This document shows, piece by piece, positions 61,501 to 64,000 of a stretch of DNA of 64,000 nt. The stretch's first letter is position 1. Each line of letters starts with the position of its first letter. The notes beneath the pieces were generated by a model. It was not told where the DNA came from and did not search any database. It saw only the letters and a program-made list of their open reading frames with translations. The position numbers and the translations under genes are program-made. This DNA comes from Microbacterium sp. VKM Ac-2870 (GTDB taxonomy: Bacteria > Actinomycetota > Actinomycetes > Actinomycetales > Microbacteriaceae): NCBI RefSeq assembly GCF_015350795.1, contig NZ_JADKSH010000002.1, positions 62,001 through 126,000 of the forward strand, in the 5' to 3' direction.

Positions 61501-64000
61501 CCGGCAACGTCATCCGCGTACATCCCTTGGCCAACGACATCGATCCGATGCAAGGCCGCCTCACCCTGGAGCGTGTGCTGCCGGATGTCCCCGAGTTCGC
61601 GCTCGACGGCACACCGACCGCGGAGTTCGCGCGGCTGCAGCAGCGCATCACCGCGCAGAGCGACGACGCCGTCACCGTCGCGGCGGGAGACTCTCCTGGC
61701 ACGATGTCGTTCCTGTACGACGTCGTCTCCTCTTCGGGAAACACCGCGCGCGGTCTGATCGTCGTCAAGGTGGTCGCTCAGCGGGTCGCCGACTTCCCGG
61801 TGGTCACGGACACGGTTGTGAGCATCGACGGGCGCGACGACTTGGCCCGCGGCATCGACGTGCTCGCCGGAAAAGTCGTGTGGTCGGGCGGAGATACGGC
61901 CGATCTCACCGTCGGGCTCTGGGGCTCGCCTCCCGACATCGGTGTCGACGGCACGCGTCTGCGTGGCACGGTCGACGATCGGGCGCACCTCATTCCCTTT
62001 TCGGTGACGGGCCAGACGGCGAACGGTCCCGTGACCACGTACGCCTTCCTGCGCATCCCGGCCGCCGCCGACATCCCGCTCGCCTTGCGGGCCGGCGCGT
62101 CACCGTTGACGGTGGGCGAGAATGCGCAGGCCGATGTCGACCTCGCGAGCCTCGTCGCCGTTCCCCGCGGGCGAGTGCTCGAGGTGTCCGATCAGGTGCG
62201 GGCATCGGGCTCGCGCTCGGCGGCGACCTGCGCCATCGTCTCGGCGACCACCCTCCGTTACAGCGCCGGCCCCGACGCGCCGTGGACCGATGCCTGTCGG
62301 GTCTCGGTGCGGCTCGCGGGCCAGTCGAGCTGGACCATCTTGTCGATCCCCATCGTGGTCACGCCGATCGACCCGCAGCCGCGGTTGTCGCCGGCCGCAC
62401 TGGAGGTCGCCCCGGGCGACACGCAGACATTCGATCTCGGCTCGATGACGACGTGGCAGGGTCGCCCCGAAGCGATCACCTATCGGGTGGACGACACCGC
62501 GGCATCCTTCGATGTCACCCTTCAGGGTGCACAACTGACCGTTCGCGGGCTCGACAACGCCGTGCCGGGCACCGTCGAGGGCGTCGTCGTGCAGATCACC
62601 TCGCACCCGGGTGTCGCGCCCGCCCGTATCTCGCTGCGCGTCGGCGCGGCCCCCTCGACCCTGCCGCAGGGCGGATCGGTGCAGCAGCAGTGCAGTCAGG
62701 CCGCCGGCAGCTCGTGCACGATCGACGTGATCGGTGCGGGCGGCGAGGTCAATCCGCTGCCCAGCACCCCGCTGCAAGTCGTCGCGGTCGCGCCCGCGGG
62801 CGCCTGCACCGGCGTGACCTTCGCGGTGGTCTCTCCCACCCGCGTCTCGGCCAGCTGGACCACAGATGCCCCCGGTGCGACGTGTGCGGCGAGCTTCACG
62901 GTCCGCGACGCGCAGGGTCGTCAGAGCGCGAGCGCGCGCGACGGCCGCATTCTCCTCGACCTCCAGGGCTATCCGCGGGCGCCCGCCAGTGTCGCTCAGT
63001 CCGCCTACGCGGACGGCAGCCTGACGCTGAGGGTCGACCCGGGCGCCGCTCAGCAGGCCTATCCGGCGCTCACCGGATTCGAGGTGCGCCAGGGCGGCCA
63101 GCGTGTGGCGGTATGCACTCCGCAGGGGGTCTGCCCCGCGATCAGCGCCCCCAACGGCGAGCAGCGCTCGTACGAGGCGGTCGCCGTCAACGCCGTCGGC
63201 CCGTCGCTGACGTCGGTGCGCACGACCGCGTGGGCGTACGACCCGCCCGCCGCGCCTACCGGCGCCTCGTCCAGTCCGGTCGTGGCCGGCAACGACGGCG
63301 GTGTCGCCGCACTGACGATCACCGGAGTGGATGCCGCGAACACCGGTGCCCTGCAGATCTCCAGCCCCGTCGGAGAGACCCAGACCGTCGCTGTCGCCGC
63401 CGACCAGACCCAGGTGACGGTGTCGGCCTTCCGGGTCGGGTCCAATACGGCCACATCGGTCACGATCACGCCGGTGTCGCGCTTCAGCGCGCCCCCGGGC
63501 CTTCCGGGACCGGCGATCGGATCCACCACGGTGCAGGCGCACGGCATCGGCGCCCCGACCCAGGCCGCCCTCACCCTCTCCGCGGTCAACACAGGCGGCG
63601 GACGCGTCGACGTCACGGCTGTCGGCAGCGCGAGCCCCGGCGGGGACGGCGCGGGCGTGCGGTACGGGATCGTCCGCGTCGCGGACCCTGCAGGCCCGAG
63701 CCAGATTGCGCTTGCCGAAGACAGCTGCCGCGCGACCGACGGCGGCGCGAACCGGGTGTTCCGCGACCTTCCGGACGGCCGCCTGTACACCTTCGTGCTC
63801 TGCGTCGAGTCCTGGTCCGACGGGAAGTCGTTCGGTCGCGCCACGGCCACTCAGCAGGTGCGCGCCTCGCAGAGCGGCGCCGCTCCCACCGGCTACACCT
63901 TCGTCGTCGGCCCGACAGCGCACGTCACCGGAGCGGGAACCGAGGCGGGGCGGGCGACCTGGACGATCGACCAGACACCCACCTCGCCGGAGACACCCCC
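58503..64000 (+). CDS. Giant exported Ig-like / Fn3-type repeat protein, 3' end outside window
   Basis: The frame is open from ATG 58503 to the window end, 1832 codons without a stop. Residues 5-30 are a single hydrophobic anchor (LIAGISIVWPGL). Residues 40-370 look like a beta-propeller-type region of short beta strands. From about 380 on come tandem beta-sandwich modules with cadherin/VCBS-like signatures, e.g. VAENDTFGVRPGALVSLPVL with LLNDHDPNDD, VDPDGDPVLLLSATDDSG, VDDSVVVRAGAQIDIPVLDN and FGMDPDGDVVRLERIVDQPA. Later modules (after about 1490) are Fn3-like and carry Cys pairs. It is likely a cell-surface protein coupled to the upstream kinase by a one-base overlap. In related clusters MoxR, DUF58, transglutaminase and phosphatase genes follow; those are not visible here. 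Confidence 0.9.
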   Translation, partial: MKRGTAAGLAAAAAALALIAGISIVWPGLDAQQTPPRQSFAWVLQADSLRYARVNTAVGEIDTVRSVSNPSRIVASTDGSYMFTDSDAKVVRIDDAAPADLDAATLRSATAAPAGTADVDAAGDVVGYRTDAGAVFAGRLSAGAPSPIGVPASVAIAAEAGGSLFSYSATAKTVARVDALTGRVEATDDVSATLERPVLTASGDGWVLLDTSGPDAGQYWTSRASGRIAISGAVAVSRAATDGDAVYVADDTGLVRIPVSGAGAERVFGDSTTSRGTPARPLVRDGVVHAAWLGEGTRGGTLWTSAGGDVPLDYAGQGLASQRRPVFVDAGDSLVLNDARSGWVWTVPDGRLLPSSQNWNIEDEVQTAPKTSDQKPPPVIDPRPPVAENDTFGVRPGALVSLPVLLNDHDPNDDVLAVDPVSVVGLDPAFGTVTTTDDRQRLAVRVAPGATGTATFTYAVTDGTTADGLMSPPATVTLRAVVDEENSAPVWCGVEGCRQDWPTPEVAPGGTVSVPVLGDWVDPDGDPVLLLSATDDSGLGQVATTPEGDVVFQHHNTGAVGEQVATLTVTVADVRGATAVRQLVIRIRDDAQPAVQSFAVVDVAGSRVPVDVAPHVTGTAGDVTVTAARVLDDAAATATVVGGSATFDFTASSPGAYRVAVTVSAAGREATGTARITLLDPAGPANLSTAPVVAFVRPQADATVDVLAAVTNPTRRVLLLSDPVIRPAPGAALSADIVAQSQLRVSGTTASGQSGVLGTVSYRVGDGTNDDGSAVTGEATVYLLPPATEQAPIAVDDSVVVRAGAQIDIPVLDNDVAAVGTRPRLDPESIVSSSPDALAFAAGDVLRYLAPTTPGDQTVEYRAFTTGAPTLGDIATVRIRVVGGENNRDPLPRTLSGRVLSGLSTTIPFDAFGMDPDGDVVRLERIVDQPAHGSAVISADGTSIVYTSVSGSFGQDSFTYRVVDPSGAAGVGTVRVGVLSGDASPAPITYTDYVQVQAGAGNVIRVHPLANDIDPMQGRLTLERVLPDVPEFALDGTPTAEFARLQQRITAQSDDAVTVAAGDSPGTMSFLYDVVSSSGNTARGLIVVKVVAQRVADFPVVTDTVVSIDGRDDLARGIDVLAGKVVWSGGDTADLTVGLWGSPPDIGVDGTRLRGTVDDRAHLIPFSVTGQTANGPVTTYAFLRIPAAADIPLALRAGASPLTVGENAQADVDLASLVAVPRGRVLEVSDQVRASGSRSAATCAIVSATTLRYSAGPDAPWTDACRVSVRLAGQSSWTILSIPIVVTPIDPQPRLSPAALEVAPGDTQTFDLGSMTTWQGRPEAITYRVDDTAASFDVTLQGAQLTVRGLDNAVPGTVEGVVVQITSHPGVAPARISLRVGAAPSTLPQGGSVQQQCSQAAGSSCTIDVIGAGGEVNPLPSTPLQVVAVAPAGACTGVTFAVVSPTRVSASWTTDAPGATCAASFTVRDAQGRQSASARDGRILLDLQGYPRAPASVAQSAYADGSLTLRVDPGAAQQAYPALTGFEVRQGGQRVAVCTPQGVCPAISAPNGEQRSYEAVAVNAVGPSLTSVRTTAWAYDPPAAPTGASSSPVVAGNDGGVAALTITGVDAANTGALQISSPVGETQTVAVAADQTQVTVSAFRVGSNTATSVTITPVSRFSAPPGLPGPAIGSTTVQAHGIGAPTQAALTLSAVNTGGGRVDVTAVGSASPGGDGAGVRYGIVRVADPAGPSQIALAEDSCRATDGGANRVFRDLPDGRLYTFVLCVESWSDGKSFGRATATQQVRASQSGAAPTGYTFVVGPTAHVTGAGTEAGRATWTIDQTPTSPETP

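Noticed and set aside
60456..63923. Two long minus-strand frames (60456-61988 and 62100-63923) and several plus-strand frames in the last 5 kb
   Set aside because: They are shadows of the giant Ig-like gene, whose frame stays open from 58503 to the window end and has clear repeat motifs.

Overview
This is about 64 kb of chromosome from a high-GC actinobacterium. Gene content and style fit Microbacteriaceae (Microbacterium or a near relative): strong G/C at third codon positions, a TTG-started rpoB, an lhr-nei2 pair, a DUF6421 operon, DivIVA-like coiled-coil protein and a Ser/Thr-kinase plus Ig-like surface-protein cluster. This placement is inference from protein resemblance. I see no rRNA, tRNA, CRISPR, insertion sequence, prophage or compositionally foreign island. 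Coding density is very high and no gene-free stretch exceeds 300 bases.

Layout. 1-6386: the 3' part of a peptide-type ABC uptake operon (permease, fused double ATPase) followed without gaps by a flavin monooxygenase, two CMD/AhpD-like proteins, a VOC protein and an M20 amidohydrolase; it reads as one import-and-degradation operon. 6561-12622: treZ, a TspO-like membrane protein, a TPR protein, a glutamine amidotransferase, a LysR-type sensor domain without DNA-binding domain, a beta-helix protein and a YitT membrane protein. 12779-20221 (minus): nei2 and lhr (DNA repair) and an ABC-F protein with a long structured leader. 20470-26112: esterase, degenerate Nudix protein, membrane-anchored AlbA_2 protein, DivIVA-like protein, M3 peptidase. 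26140-29873: DUF6421-SDR-threonine aldolase operon, divergent from an Lrp/AsnC regulator across a dyad operator. 30100-35358: chvE-mmsA-mmsB sugar importer and a ROK regulator. 35427-39659: NarL-type two-component system with an ABC exporter. 39720-45650: SRPBCC, ComB-like, SprT-like, TPR, spermidine-synthase-like genes and the 5-oxoprolinase genes pxpA and pxpBC. 45727-53538: rpoB and rpoC with promoter and terminator. 53674-64000: two related four-cysteine exported proteins, two membrane proteins, a protein of unknown function, a Ser/Thr kinase and the first 1832 codons of a giant Ig-like repeat protein that runs off the window.

Two signals run through the whole window. First, the octamer GGATGCCG (reverse CGGCATCC) is very over-represented on both strands, even inside rpoB and rpoC and at the price of codons that are otherwise unusual here; it occurs several times as a head-to-head palindrome. 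Second, at least fifteen genes have a -10-like hexamer (TAnnnT or nAnnnT) ending exactly 6 or 7 bases before the start codon, which implies many leaderless mRNAs. In addition several intergenic regions carry palindromic elements, one of them in two dispersed copies.
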